From the NCBI GenBank assembly GCA_018268085.1, contig JAFDXE010000025.1, positions 1 to 64,000 of the forward strand: a stretch of DNA of 64,000 bases. The letters are read 5' to 3'. The notes below the pieces were generated by a model. It did not search any database. It was not told the DNA's origin and saw nothing but the letters and a program-made list of their open reading frames with translations. This stretch comes from Bacteroidota bacterium. GTDB lineage: Bacteria; Bacteroidota; Bacteroidia; Chitinophagales; Chitinophagaceae. The position numbers were made by a program, and so were the translations under genes. This document shows positions 1-8,462 of the stretch, one piece after another. How positions within the stretch are numbered: the first letter of the stretch is position 1; each line of letters starts with the position of its first letter.

Positions 1-1287
1 TTTGATGTACCGCTTTTACAAAAAAGCTTATCTAAAATACTGCTGGATATTCCCACTGCAGTAATACAAATATTTTTTGGTCTGATATTGCTCTCCTTTT
101 ATCACCCCGCTTTTATTTTTTTTGGAGTAGTACTAATTACTATACTTTTTGTAATTCTTAAATACACTGGAGGAAAAGGGCTGGAAACTAGTTATCAAAA
201 AAGCAAATACAAGTACAAGGTAGCCGCATGGCTGGAAGAAATGGCGAGGGTAATCAAATCAACCAAGCTAGCAAAACAAAACCATCTGCACCTGCAAAAA
301 ACAGATGAAAAGGTTAGTAACTATCTTATTGCCCGTAACAATCATTTTCGGATATTACTCTCCCAGTTTAGTGTGCTCGTGGTTTTCAAAACAGTTATCA
401 CAGCTGCCATGCTTATTGTTGGCACTTTACTGATGGTAAACCAGCAGCTGACAGTCGGGCAGTTCATTGCCGCTGAAATTGTAATACTGCTTGTATTAAA
501 CTCTGTTGAGAAACTCATTATTAATCTTGGTAGTGTGTACGATACAATCACCGCTCTTGAAAAAGTTTCTGAAATAACAGATAAACCTGTGGAGCAAAAT
601 GGGAGCCTAGAGCTAACAGCTTTAAGCAAGGGAATACAACTTGAAATGAAAGATGTTAGCTTCAGTTATAATGATGAATATGATGTACTTCAGAATATAT
701 CACTGAAAATTGAAGCGAATGAAAAAATATGCATTACAGGCAAAGACACTTCGGGTAAAACAACCCTACTGAAATTAATGGCAGGTTCTTATACGGATTT
801 TAAGGGAGCGTTGCTGGTGAATGATGTACCGATGGCCAACTATAACCTTGATTCGTTACGGGCTCAAACCGGGGTTTTGTTAAGCCAACAGGATATTTTC
901 CAGGGAACGCTTTGGGAAAATATCACCATGGGTAATAACGAGATAAGTATAGAGCAAATAAAGGATAGTGCTTCCAAAACAGGCTTGAATGATTTTATAG
1001 CCACCCTGAAAGATGGATATGACACTGTTCTGGATCCGACTGGTAAACGTTTGCCCCGTAATGTAGTACATCGTATTTTACTGGTGAGGGCATTGGCTAA
1101 TAAACCAAAGTTGCTCTTGCTCGAAGAACCATGGCTCAATTTCAGCAACGTACACCGCAGGCAAATCATGCAATTGCTTATTGAATTAAAAGATACAACT
1201 GTAATAATAGTCAGTAACGATGAAGAATTTGCCCGTATGTGTAGCCAAGTAATTGAATTAGAGGAAAACGGAACTGTAAAAAAATAA
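1..1287 (+). CDS. ABC exporter, permease-ATPase half-transporter (5' partial, degenerate NBD)
   Basis: The frame is open from base 1, so the gene starts before the window and 428 residues are seen. The first half carries hydrophobic membrane segments of an ABC exporter; the second half is a nucleotide-binding domain. A Walker A (GKDTSGKTT, about 738-765) and a Q-loop (LLSQQDIFQGT) are clear. The rest is abnormal: the LSGGQ signature reads LPRNV (about 1050), Walker B reads LLLLEEPW with Glu for the usual Asp, and the switch His is Asn (VSNDEE). It is followed after 10 nt by HlyD and TolC genes, so a type I secretion role is inferred. ATP turnover by this subunit may be weak or shared with another subunit. 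Confidence 0.85.
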   Translation, partial: FDVPLLQKSLSKILLDIPTAVIQIFFGLILLSFYHPAFIFFGVVLITILFVILKYTGGKGLETSYQKSKYKYKVAAWLEEMARVIKSTKLAKQNHLHLQKTDEKVSNYLIARNNHFRILLSQFSVLVVFKTVITAAMLIVGTLLMVNQQLTVGQFIAAEIVILLVLNSVEKLIINLGSVYDTITALEKVSEITDKPVEQNGSLELTALSKGIQLEMKDVSFSYNDEYDVLQNISLKIEANEKICITGKDTSGKTTLLKLMAGSYTDFKGALLVNDVPMANYNLDSLRAQTGVLLSQQDIFQGTLWENITMGNNEISIEQIKDSASKTGLNDFIATLKDGYDTVLDPTGKRLPRNVVHRILLVRALANKPKLLLLEEPWLNFSNVHRRQIMQLLIELKDTTVIIVSNDEEFARMCSQVIELEENGTVKK

Positions 1288-1297
1288 AATAAGTAAC

Positions 1298-2602
1298 ATG
1301 TACAATGTAAAATCCTATGCACTCATATACCGTTATAATAAGAAAAGCCGGGTATGGCTTTGGTTTTCTATTTGTTTTGGAATTTTCATCGTATTTCTGT
1401 TTTTACCATGGACACAAAACATAAGGGCTACAGGTGCGGTAACCACACTATTCCAGGACCAACGACCACAGCAGGTAAATACCATCATCGGCGGTCGGGT
1501 GATGAAATGGTTTGTAAAAGAAGGCGACTATGTAAAAGCGGGTGATACATTAGTTCAACTCTTTGAGGTAAAGGTAGATTATTTAGACCCTAACCTGCTG
1601 CAGCGCACTCAAGAGCAGCTATCAGGTAAGCAATTATCGGTTGAATATTATAAAAACAAAGTAGGAGTTGTTGACCAGCAGATCCTTGCTATCAATAACG
1701 GTTTGCAATTAAAGCTCAATCAGCTAAAAAACAAACTTAATCAACTGCAACTGAAAGTACAGGCCGACAGTGCAGAATCTGCAGCCGCTAATAATGATTT
1801 AAATATTGCCTATGTACAATACAACCGGCAAAAATCAATGTACGACAGTGGGCTGGTTTCTTTGACACAATTAGAAATAAGAAATCAACAATATCAGAAT
1901 GCAATGGCAAAAAAAATTAGTGCTGAAAATAAATTAGCCAACAGTAAAAATGATTTAACCATCACGCGTATTGAAATGAATTCACAGGAGCAGGAGAACG
2001 CTGAAAAAGTTGCCAAAGCGCAGGGTGAGCAGTTTCAATCTCTCTCTCAAATTGCCAGTGGACAAGCTGATATTGCGAAACTGGAAAATCAATATGCCAG
2101 TTACAATATCCGCAATGGAATGTATTCAGTTATTGCAACTCAAAGCGGACAGGTTGTGAAAGCACAGAAAGCAGGTATTGGCGAATTTGTAAAAGATGGA
2201 GACATGATTGCAGAAATCGTTCCTGATAAAGTTCAATACGCTGTAGAACTATTTGTTCAGCCAGTAGATTTACCGTTACTGGTGACCGGGCAAAAAGTAC
2301 GCTTTATGTTTGATGGTTTTCCTGCTATTGTTTTTAGCGGATGGCCAAAGGCATCTTCAGGTACATTCGGTGGCAGAATTGCAGCTATTGAAAGCAATGT
2401 AAGTTTAAACGGAAAATTCAGAGTGCTAGTAAATGAAGACCCGGCAGACAAACCCTGGCCAAAGCAATTAAGAATTGGCACAGGTGCACATGGTATTGCT
2501 TTACTAAAAGATGTACCGGTATGGTATGAGCTATGGCGAAATGTAAATGGTTTTCCACCGGATTATTATAAGCCGGAAACGCAAATGAATTACAAAAAAT
2601 AA
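1298..2602 (+). CDS. HlyD-family membrane fusion (adaptor) protein
   Basis: Protein of 434 residues. One membrane segment near residues 20-38 (WLWFSICFGIFIVFLF) follows a short basic N-terminus. A biotinyl-lipoyl-like half-motif lies near residues 60-80 (GGRVMKWFVKEGDYVKAGD), then a long Gln/Lys/Asn-rich alpha-helical hairpin (about 105-265), then the second lipoyl half (QSGQVVKAQKAGIGEFVKDGD) and a beta-barrel C-terminus. This order is that of HlyD/EmrA adaptors linking an inner-membrane exporter to an outer-membrane channel. It lies 10 nt after the ABC exporter and 10 nt before the TolC-like gene, so the three form one operon. The substrate is not visible. Confidence 0.9.
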   Translation: MYNVKSYALIYRYNKKSRVWLWFSICFGIFIVFLFLPWTQNIRATGAVTTLFQDQRPQQVNTIIGGRVMKWFVKEGDYVKAGDTLVQLFEVKVDYLDPNLLQRTQEQLSGKQLSVEYYKNKVGVVDQQILAINNGLQLKLNQLKNKLNQLQLKVQADSAESAAANNDLNIAYVQYNRQKSMYDSGLVSLTQLEIRNQQYQNAMAKKISAENKLANSKNDLTITRIEMNSQEQENAEKVAKAQGEQFQSLSQIASGQADIAKLENQYASYNIRNGMYSVIATQSGQVVKAQKAGIGEFVKDGDMIAEIVPDKVQYAVELFVQPVDLPLLVTGQKVRFMFDGFPAIVFSGWPKASSGTFGGRIAAIESNVSLNGKFRVLVNEDPADKPWPKQLRIGTGAHGIALLKDVPVWYELWRNVNGFPPDYYKPETQMNYKK

Positions 2603-2612
2603 AAAAAATCAG

Positions 2613-4019
2613 ATGAATCGATATAGATTGATATTACTATGGATTCTATTTTCACACCCTTTACTGGCACAAGATAATGGCCGTACACTTTCTGCAGAAC
2701 AGGTAATGCAGATTGTAAAGCAGTATCACCCGGTAGCAAAGCAGGCTTGCATAGTTATTGAAAAAGCAAAAGCCGATATAACTATTGCAAGAGGTGGTTT
2801 TGACCCTTTGTTTTATAACGCCAATGCACAAAAAGCTTTTGATGGCTCTGATTATTATCAATACAACAGGCCAAATCTAACTATTCCCACCTGGTTTGGT
2901 ATGGAAGTACACGCCGGTTTAGAAAAATTATCGGGCAGTCGAACCGACCCAACGGAAACAAGCGGCGAAACAAGTTATTTAGGCCTCAGTGTACCATTAG
3001 CAAAAAACCTACTGATGGACAAACGAAGAGCTGCACTACAAACGGCAAAAATTTTAAGAAGTGCTTCTGAGGTTGAACGAAAAAACATGATGAATAATTT
3101 GCTACTTGATGCTATGAAGAGCTACTGGTACTGGGTGTTGAATTACCAAGGCTATAAAATCTTAAATGATGCGGTATTGGTAAACGAAAAAAGAGTACAA
3201 TTAGTAAAAACTGCTTTTCAATTGGGCGACCGTCCAGCCATTGATACAACAGAAGTGTTAACACAATTGCAGAGTTTTCAGGTTTTGCGGGAAAATGCAT
3301 GGATGGCCTTTCAAAATGCAGGGCTGGAACTATCTGCTTTTTTATGGCAGCAAAACGATGAGCCTGTTGTATTACCCGTTGATGTTGTTCCCGCTGATGA
3401 ATCGTTATTATTGGCCATACCAGCTTCTTCACTCCCTGTATTAAGTGAATTACTGGATGCAACAAAAAAAAATCATCCGGAATTACTACTTTATAACTTC
3501 AAATTAGAAGCACTATCTGTTGAAAAGAAATTAAAATTCCAGGGATTGTTGCCAGCTATTAATTTTGAGTACAATCAATTAGGCAAGAACTATAACATAC
3601 TAAAAACCGCTACAGGCCCTTTGTTTGAAAATAATTTCCGGTATATACTTTCTGTAGGAATTCCACTCCGTCTTTCTGAAGGACGTGGCGAATACCGCAA
3701 AACAAAACTGAAGATTACAGAAACACAATTACAACAAAGCTTAAAAGAAGTGCAGTTAGAAAACAAAGTAAAGAGTTACTTCAATGAATTGGTGGCATTA
3801 AAAAAACAGGTACAGGTGCAGGAAAGTGCCTATAAAAACTATCTTGCCCTACAACGGGGTGAGGAGATTCGTTTACATGCAGGGGAAAGTTCACTCTTCA
3901 TGGTAAATGCAAGAGAAAGCAAAACACTTGAAGCATTACAAAAACTACAGGAACTGCGTACTAAATATTTAGTAACATTAATCACATTGCAGTGGGCGGC
4001 AGGTTTGATAATGGGATAG
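2613..4019 (+). CDS. TolC-family outer membrane efflux protein
   Basis: Protein of 468 residues with an N-terminal signal peptide (MNRYRLILLWILFSHPLLA, cleavage near AQD). The body is a pair of long helical repeats typical of the outer membrane factor (OEP) family, for example the stretch with ALQKLQELRTKYL near the C-terminus. It would form the trimeric outer-membrane and periplasmic duct for the ABC-HlyD pair upstream. It is the last gene of the operon; the first cassette-type repeat begins about 85 bp downstream. The 4020-4102 gap shows no gene. Family assignment is firm, the cargo unknown. Confidence 0.88.
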   Translation: MNRYRLILLWILFSHPLLAQDNGRTLSAEQVMQIVKQYHPVAKQACIVIEKAKADITIARGGFDPLFYNANAQKAFDGSDYYQYNRPNLTIPTWFGMEVHAGLEKLSGSRTDPTETSGETSYLGLSVPLAKNLLMDKRRAALQTAKILRSASEVERKNMMNNLLLDAMKSYWYWVLNYQGYKILNDAVLVNEKRVQLVKTAFQLGDRPAIDTTEVLTQLQSFQVLRENAWMAFQNAGLELSAFLWQQNDEPVVLPVDVVPADESLLLAIPASSLPVLSELLDATKKNHPELLLYNFKLEALSVEKKLKFQGLLPAINFEYNQLGKNYNILKTATGPLFENNFRYILSVGIPLRLSEGRGEYRKTKLKITETQLQQSLKEVQLENKVKSYFNELVALKKQVQVQESAYKNYLALQRGEEIRLHAGESSLFMVNARESKTLEALQKLQELRTKYLVTLITLQWAAGLIMG

Positions 4020-4102
4020 CCAACTCATCAAGCAAGGCACTCAAAAGGTAACCTTACAAAAAAGCATACCTTGTACCGACGCACAGGCAACGCTCTGTGG
4101 TG

Positions 4103-4343
4103 CAACAAGCGGTTAGCCGCAATGCTGGCTTGAGGAACAGACTTCAGCGACAGATATTTAATGAACTTCAGTTAATGGGCTTGTCATTGTTACTAAGTCG
4201 CCTGCACTTTTTGCTACGCTCTTAGTTGTGCAGGCTTGCATCTGGGTTTCAATAAAATTTCGTTTCTTTATCGTGTTGACCGGCCAGGCAGAAGGAATAC
4301 TAATTTCCTACCTGCAACAAGCGTCGGACGTTAGCTGAAATGC
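4103..4343 (+). repeat. Long attC-like repeat, copy 1
   Basis: About 240 bp. It opens with CAACAAGCGGTTAGCCGC and closes with GCGTCGGACGTTAGC. A central stem GCCTGCAC/GTGCAGGC encloses the conserved loop TTTTGCTACGCTCTTAGT, and the block AAAATTTCGTTTCTTTA sits at 4254-4270. The right arm GTTAGCTGAAATGC (4330-4343) is complementary, 13 of 14, to the sequence just after the next gene (4815-4828). Confidence 0.85.
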
Positions 4344-4369
4344 TTTGGTGGAATATTTCAATAATTTAA

Positions 4370-4810
4370 ATGAAAAGAAAGCGCATAGAAAATGATAATT
4401 TAAGGTTTTGGTGTTGTATGGCTGCTGTGTTATGTTTTTTGATTTCGCTATGTTTTGATTCATTTTGTACAATAAAAGAATGTACCTCATCTCTAATGGC
4501 TTTCGGCGTTGGTTGGTTTTCGATGTTTGGTGGTTCTGGAATTTGTTGGCTTGCAAATCCTTTGCTTATTGTGGGATTTATATTGACTTTCAAAGGTTGG
4601 CGATACTCGATATTATTTAGCTTCTTAGGGATGATATTATGTATTAGTTTTTTACATTTTGATACAGTATTGCAAAACGAGGCTGGGCCAGAACAAAGGA
4701 TAGTTACTTATGGATTAGGATATTGGTTGTGGACTTCGAGCGCAATATTATTGTTTCTGTGCAATTTGTTATTAAAGAAACCGAATGTTATTCCAAATGA
4801 TCAATTTTAA
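4370..4810 (+). CDS. Hypothetical multi-pass membrane protein (cassette gene)
   Basis: Protein of 146 residues starting at the ATG at 4370. It has about four hydrophobic segments (for example CCMAAVLCFLISLCF, LLIVGFILTF, YSILFSFLGMILCI and the C-terminal AILLFLCNLLL). No motif identifies a function. It is the only gene between repeat copies 1 and 2, reads in the same direction as its neighbours, and is flanked by matching complementary arms, as a mobile gene cassette would be. It is AT-rich compared with the 45-64 kb genes. Confidence 0.6.
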   Translation: MKRKRIENDNLRFWCCMAAVLCFLISLCFDSFCTIKECTSSLMAFGVGWFSMFGGSGICWLANPLLIVGFILTFKGWRYSILFSFLGMILCISFLHFDTVLQNEAGPEQRIVTYGLGYWLWTSSAILLFLCNLLLKKPNVIPNDQF

Positions 4811-4814
4811 CTAA

Positions 4815-5057
4815 GCACTTCAGCTAACATTTCGTTTGGCAAAAGTCGGGCTGACAGAAGCCACTTCAGCAGCAAATCTTTACTGTAGTTCAGTTTTTGG
4901 CTTGACGCTTTCTTATCCGCCAGCAGATCTTGCTACGCTTTTAGTCTGCTGGCTGTTTTGGTTGTTACCTGAAAATTCACGTTCTTTAATAAGTGTTTCG
5001 GTCGGGCGGACGAAATGCTAATTCCCAACCTTCACCAATAGCCGGACGTTGGCAAAA
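4815..5057 (+). repeat. Long attC-like repeat, copy 2
   Basis: Diverged copy. The left arm GCACTTCAGCTAAC belongs to the preceding gene. The central stem is GCCAGCAGA/TCTGCTGGC around CTTGCTACGCTTTTAG, so both sides differ from copy 1 but remain paired. It ends GCCGGACGTTGGC, and its right arm GTTGGCAAAA pairs with the far end of the next cassette (5938-5947). Confidence 0.8.
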
Positions 5058-5064
5058 ATTTTAT

Positions 5065-5931
5065 ATGAGGCACTACATACTTATACTTTTAACATTATCG
5101 CATTTATTTTCCTTTGGACAAATAAAGCAAAATAATAAAACTGATTTCAACACAATATTTATTTGTGTTGATAGTATTACTTACAAAAATTTATTTCAAA
5201 ACAAGTTTCTTAAAGACACATTATTTTTTTGTAGGGAGAGTCATCAAGAGACAAATGACAATTCATATACAGGTAAATACTTTATTGGAGAATCTTCTAC
5301 AATAGAATTTTTTCAACCCAAAAAATCTGACAAACTTGGTGACAATTTTGGCGATTGGGGAATTGAATTTAAAACTCGTAAAATCGGCATTCTTGAAAAC
5401 ATAATTGAAAAATCAAATTTTCTAAAATTTGCTATTGATACTTCTATAACCACATTTTTAGACAGTATAACTATTCCTTGGTATAAAACTTTAAGTTTCA
5501 AAAATTCTAAAAATGAATTATCAATTTTAGAATATCAAAATGAATACTTAAAGTATTTAGGTTTTACAGGTGACCAAATAAACAAGTCAATGACGTATAA
5601 AGAGTTTAATAGTATTTTATCAAATGGGAAAAAATATCCAAGACAGTTTTCAATGGTAACCAATATTAAACTTTATGCAGACAAAAAACTTATTGATGAT
5701 TTACAAAAGTTTGGTATAATAAATAATTTAAAAAAAACAAAAAATAAAATTGCTAATAGTGAAACAACAATCGAATTTACCGAAGTAGAAAAATTACCAA
5801 AATTTCAAATCCAAGAAATAACAATTTCACTTCTGACGGAACAGAATAATCGTATTGTAAAAATTAACGATAATCTTCTCATAAAAATAAAGGGTAAAAA
5901 AGCTAAACTTATTTTTAATTACAACAAATAA
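5065..5931 (+). CDS. Secreted DUF5829-like protein (cassette gene)
   Basis: The ATG at 5065 gives 288 residues with a signal peptide (MRHYILILLTLSHLFSFGQ); the open frame upstream lies in the repeat. Near the N-terminus the pattern F..I.V.DS..Y..L...F...FF.R......YTG.Y.IGE....EFF.P matches the protein encoded at 32485-33357, so the two are distant paralogues; the family resembles DUF5829. The gene is very AT-rich and Lys/Asn-rich, unlike its paralogue, which points to separate acquisition. It stands alone between repeat copies 2 and 3. Function unknown; likely periplasmic or exported. Confidence 0.7.
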   Translation: MRHYILILLTLSHLFSFGQIKQNNKTDFNTIFICVDSITYKNLFQNKFLKDTLFFCRESHQETNDNSYTGKYFIGESSTIEFFQPKKSDKLGDNFGDWGIEFKTRKIGILENIIEKSNFLKFAIDTSITTFLDSITIPWYKTLSFKNSKNELSILEYQNEYLKYLGFTGDQINKSMTYKEFNSILSNGKKYPRQFSMVTNIKLYADKKLIDDLQKFGIINNLKKTKNKIANSETTIEFTEVEKLPKFQIQEITISLLTEQNNRIVKINDNLLIKIKGKKAKLIFNYNK

Positions 5932-5937
5932 AAAAAC

Positions 5938-6181
5938 TTCTGTCAACAAAAGCATTTGTGCAATTGGGTCTTGACGGAACTATTCTCGGCATATTATCGC
6001 TACCAATCTGTGGTTCTCGGCTGGACAATTTCAAAGCCGCCAGCGAATTTTGCTACGCATTCAGTGCGCTGGCTGGTTTGGTGGTTACATTAAAATTTAC
6101 GTTCTTTAAAAAGTGCTTAGGCCAGGCGGACGGAATACTAATTCCCCACCTGCAGCAAGCGTCGGACGTTAGTGGCAATTT
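5938..6181 (+). repeat. Long attC-like repeat, copy 3
   Basis: Left arm TTCTGTCAAC is followed by AAAAGCATTTGTGC. The central stem GCCAGCG/CGCTGGC surrounds TTTTGCTACGC. It ends with CACCTGCAGCAAGCGTC then GGACGTTAGT. The right arm (6168-6181, GTTAGTGGCAATTT) has an imperfect partner at 7813-7825 beyond the helicase gene. The 306-bp gap 5932-6237 is almost entirely this repeat. Confidence 0.8.
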
Positions 6182-6237
6182 TATAGCATCCTGCAATTCA
6201 TCCTGAATTTCCACATTTAACCTCCTAGCAATAAGTA

Positions 6238-7500
6238 TTATTTTTTATTTTTTTTTGATTGCCAGCTTCTGAAATTGCGGTTCCTTCCATAATTACCTGC
6301 ATTAGAAGTTCGCTTTGCCATATTCCTTGCGGGCGCAGCTGTGGTTGGTGCTGCATGCGTTAGTGATGCCGGAAAAGGATGTTCATTAACAACAGGTAAA
6401 GACTTCGCAATAATTTTTTGGATATCTCTTAATGCCTCTCTTTCTTCACTATCGCAGAAAGAAATTGCAATGCCCGTATTTCCTGATCTACCGGTACGGC
6501 CTATACGATGAACATAGGTTTCCGGAACTTCCGGCAGGTCGAAATTGAATACATGAGAAAGGTCGTCGATATCGATCCCTCTTGCCGCAATATCCGTAGC
6601 AACCAATACGCGTATCTTACCAGCTTTGAAGCTGCTCAACGCATGTTGCCTTGCATTCTGTGATTTGTTTCCGTGAATAGCAGCAGCAGTGATATGGTGT
6701 TGATGTAAGAATTTCACCATCTTATCTGCCGCGTGTTTTGTGCGACTAAACACCAACGCAGTAACGATCGCATCATCTTGTAATAAATGTAATAGCAGTT
6801 TTAATTTATCTTTTTTATCTACATAAAAGAGACTCTGTTCGATAGCATCTACAGTAGATGATACGGGAGTGACTTCAACTTTTGCCGGGTTGGTCAGCAA
6901 TACATCCGCAAGCTTTTGTATCTCCGGAGGCATAGTTGCCGAAAAGAAAAGTGTTTGTCTTTTTACCGGTAGCTTGGTGATGATCCGTTTTACATCAAGG
7001 ACAAAACCCATGTCGAGCATACGGTCTGCCTCATCAAGCACAAATATTTTTAGATACTTAAGATCTATGAATCCCTGGCTTATAAGATCAAGCAATCGCC
7101 CGGGAGTGGCTACAAGTATATCAACACCACGTCTTAAAATATTGGTTTGATTCATTTGTGAAACACCACCAAAGATGACGGTGTGCGTAAGACCGGTGAA
7201 TTTTCCATAAGCAGCAAAACTTTCATCGATCTGAATCGCAAGCTCTCGTGTAGGAGTGAGTATCAAAACTTTTATTTGCTTATGCCCACGTTCCTGCACT
7301 TTTTCATCGTACAATAGTTGTAAGATAGGAATAGCAAAAGCCGCGGTCTTGCCCGTGCCAGTTTGTGCACATCCCAGCAGGTCTCTTTTTTCAAGTATAA
7401 GGGGAATGGATTGTGCCTGTATGGGAGTTGGTGTAGTGTACCCTTCTGCGCTTAAAGCTTTAACGATTGGGTCAATTAGTTCTAATTTCTTGAATGGCAT
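6238..7500 (-). CDS. DEAD-box ATP-dependent RNA helicase, RhlE-like
   Basis: Protein of 420 residues with all DEAD-box motifs: Q-motif region ([10 protein letters not shown]), motif I AQTGTGKT (45-52), Ia PTRELA, Ib TPGR, II DEAD (156-159), III SAT (187-189), [19 protein letters not shown] and [10 protein letters not shown], then a short basic tail ([18 protein letters not shown]). It unwinds short RNA duplexes, typically in ribosome assembly, RNA decay or cold adaptation. It reads against the surrounding cassette genes. Copy 3 lies at its 3' side and a repeat remnant at 7813 at its 5' side, so it may be an inverted passenger of the array or a resident gene around which cassettes inserted. 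Confidence 0.93.
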   Translation of the reverse strand: MPFKKLELIDPIVKALSAEGYTTPTPIQAQSIPLILEKRDLLGCAQTGTGKTAAFAIPILQLLYDEKVQERGHKQIKVLILTPTRELAIQIDESFAAYGKFTGLTHTVIFGGVSQMNQTNILRRGVDILVATPGRLLDLISQGFIDLKYLKIFVLDEADRMLDMGFVLDVKRIITKLPVKRQTLFFSATMPPEIQKLADVLLTNPAKVEVTPVSSTVDAIEQSLFYVDKKDKLKLLLHLLQDDAIVTALVFSRTKHAADKMVKFLHQHHITAAAIHGNKSQNARQHALSSFKAGKIRVLVATDIAARGIDIDDLSHVFNFDLPEVPETYVHRIGRTGRSGNTGIAISFCDSEEREALRDIQKIIAKSLPVVNEHPFPASLTHAAPTTAAPARNMAKRTSNAGNYGRNRNFRSWQSKKNKK

Positions 7501-7903
7501 TAAATTAAATGATTTTTAAAATATAGGCTGGCAAAGACGTTGCATTTTCTGAATCAGCGGGAATATGTGTTCACCACTTCGGCTTACAACTTGCCTTATT
7601 CCTGTAGTGGAGTAGGATGCAAAGCTAAGGTTTTGTTTTTTAATGCCTTTTTTGGGTTATAAAACGTTAGAAAAAGACAGGTAATATTTTTATCCGCCAC
7701 TTTCGGATTAATAAAAAACTGCAGCCAACAGCAGTTTTGCGCAATAGCTGTTTTTTGTTTCTTGGAAATAATCTGCTAATTCAAATTTTGCTTATCTTTC
7801 GACTTAATTAGTAAATTGCCGCAACTGCGCAAATCCGCTAAACGTTAGCGGTCATTGTAACAGATAACCTACTTCAAACAAACAGACGACAAAGAATTCA
7901 CAG
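7501..7903. other. Intergenic region between helicase and RibD-C gene
   Basis: This 403-bp stretch has no supportable gene. It must hold the leader of the helicase on the minus strand and, at 7813-7852, a shortened repeat. The rest is AT-rich without a clear structure. Confidence 0.5.
7813..7852 (+). repeat. Minimal remnant of the attC-like repeat
   Basis: AAATTGCCGCAAC (7813-7825) resembles the expected partner AAATTGCCACTAAC of the right arm after copy 3. It is followed 18 bp later by GTTAGCGGT (7844-7852), which pairs exactly over 9 bp with ACCGCTAAC at 8463-8471 after the next gene. Within it lies the palindrome CGCTAAACGTTAGCG (7836-7850). The middle of the repeat is missing. This may be a deletion product. 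Confidence 0.45.
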
Positions 7904-8455
7904 ATGAGAAAAGTAATTGCAGCTTTTAATATGACACTTGACGGTGTTTGCGACTATACAACAGGAATTCCTGATGAAGGACTCCATCAACATTATTCTG
8001 ATTTAATAGATAAAACAGGAGTAATGTTATATGGGCGCACAACCTATGAACTTATGCGACACTGGCAGAATGTATTGCAGAATCCTACAGGGAAAAAAAC
8101 TATAGACGATTTTGCAATTTCAATTGACAAAATTTCAAAAATTATTTTCTCCCACACATTAAATGATACAAACTGGGACAGTGCAAATCTTTCTGACAAA
8201 CCTCTAATCGAAAAAGTTTTGGAACTCAAAGGACAATCAGGAAAGGACATTTTGGTAGGAAGTCGTAGTTTGATTATTCAACTATTAAACAGTAGACTTA
8301 TTGACGAATTTCAAATTTGCATTCATCCTGTCATAGAAGGAGAAGGATTGAAATTATTTGACCAAATCACAGACAGAATAATGTTGAAACTCATCAATAT
8401 AAAAACGCTTAACTCTGGTGCGGCAATATTTTACTACGAACCAACACAAGAATAG
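7904..8455 (+). CDS. RibD C-terminal / dihydrofolate reductase-like protein (cassette gene)
   Basis: Protein of 183 residues of the RibD-C reductase superfamily (YyaP/YwjB-like). The N-terminus MRKVIAAFNMTLDG, the segment GVMLYGRTTYELM..W near residues 45-56 and the central GKDILVGSRSLI nucleotide-binding stretch are characteristic. Such proteins are presumed NAD(P)H-dependent reductases; the substrate cannot be told here. It starts 52 nt after a remnant right arm and ends 8 nt before a matching left arm, so it has the layout of a gene cassette. Confidence 0.85.
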   Translation: MRKVIAAFNMTLDGVCDYTTGIPDEGLHQHYSDLIDKTGVMLYGRTTYELMRHWQNVLQNPTGKKTIDDFAISIDKISKIIFSHTLNDTNWDSANLSDKPLIEKVLELKGQSGKDILVGSRSLIIQLLNSRLIDEFQICIHPVIEGEGLKLFDQITDRIMLKLINIKTLNSGAAIFYYEPTQE

Positions 8456-8462
8456 ACAGCGA

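Noticed and set aside
864..1322. Minus-strand open frame opposite the ABC exporter
   Set aside because: It is antisense to a clearly conserved domain and has no family or composition of its own.
4836..5021. Short open frame inside repeat copy 2 (and similar ones at 5958-6206 and 25291-25503)
   Set aside because: They lie inside the repeat, are not conserved between copies, and arise from its sequence by chance.
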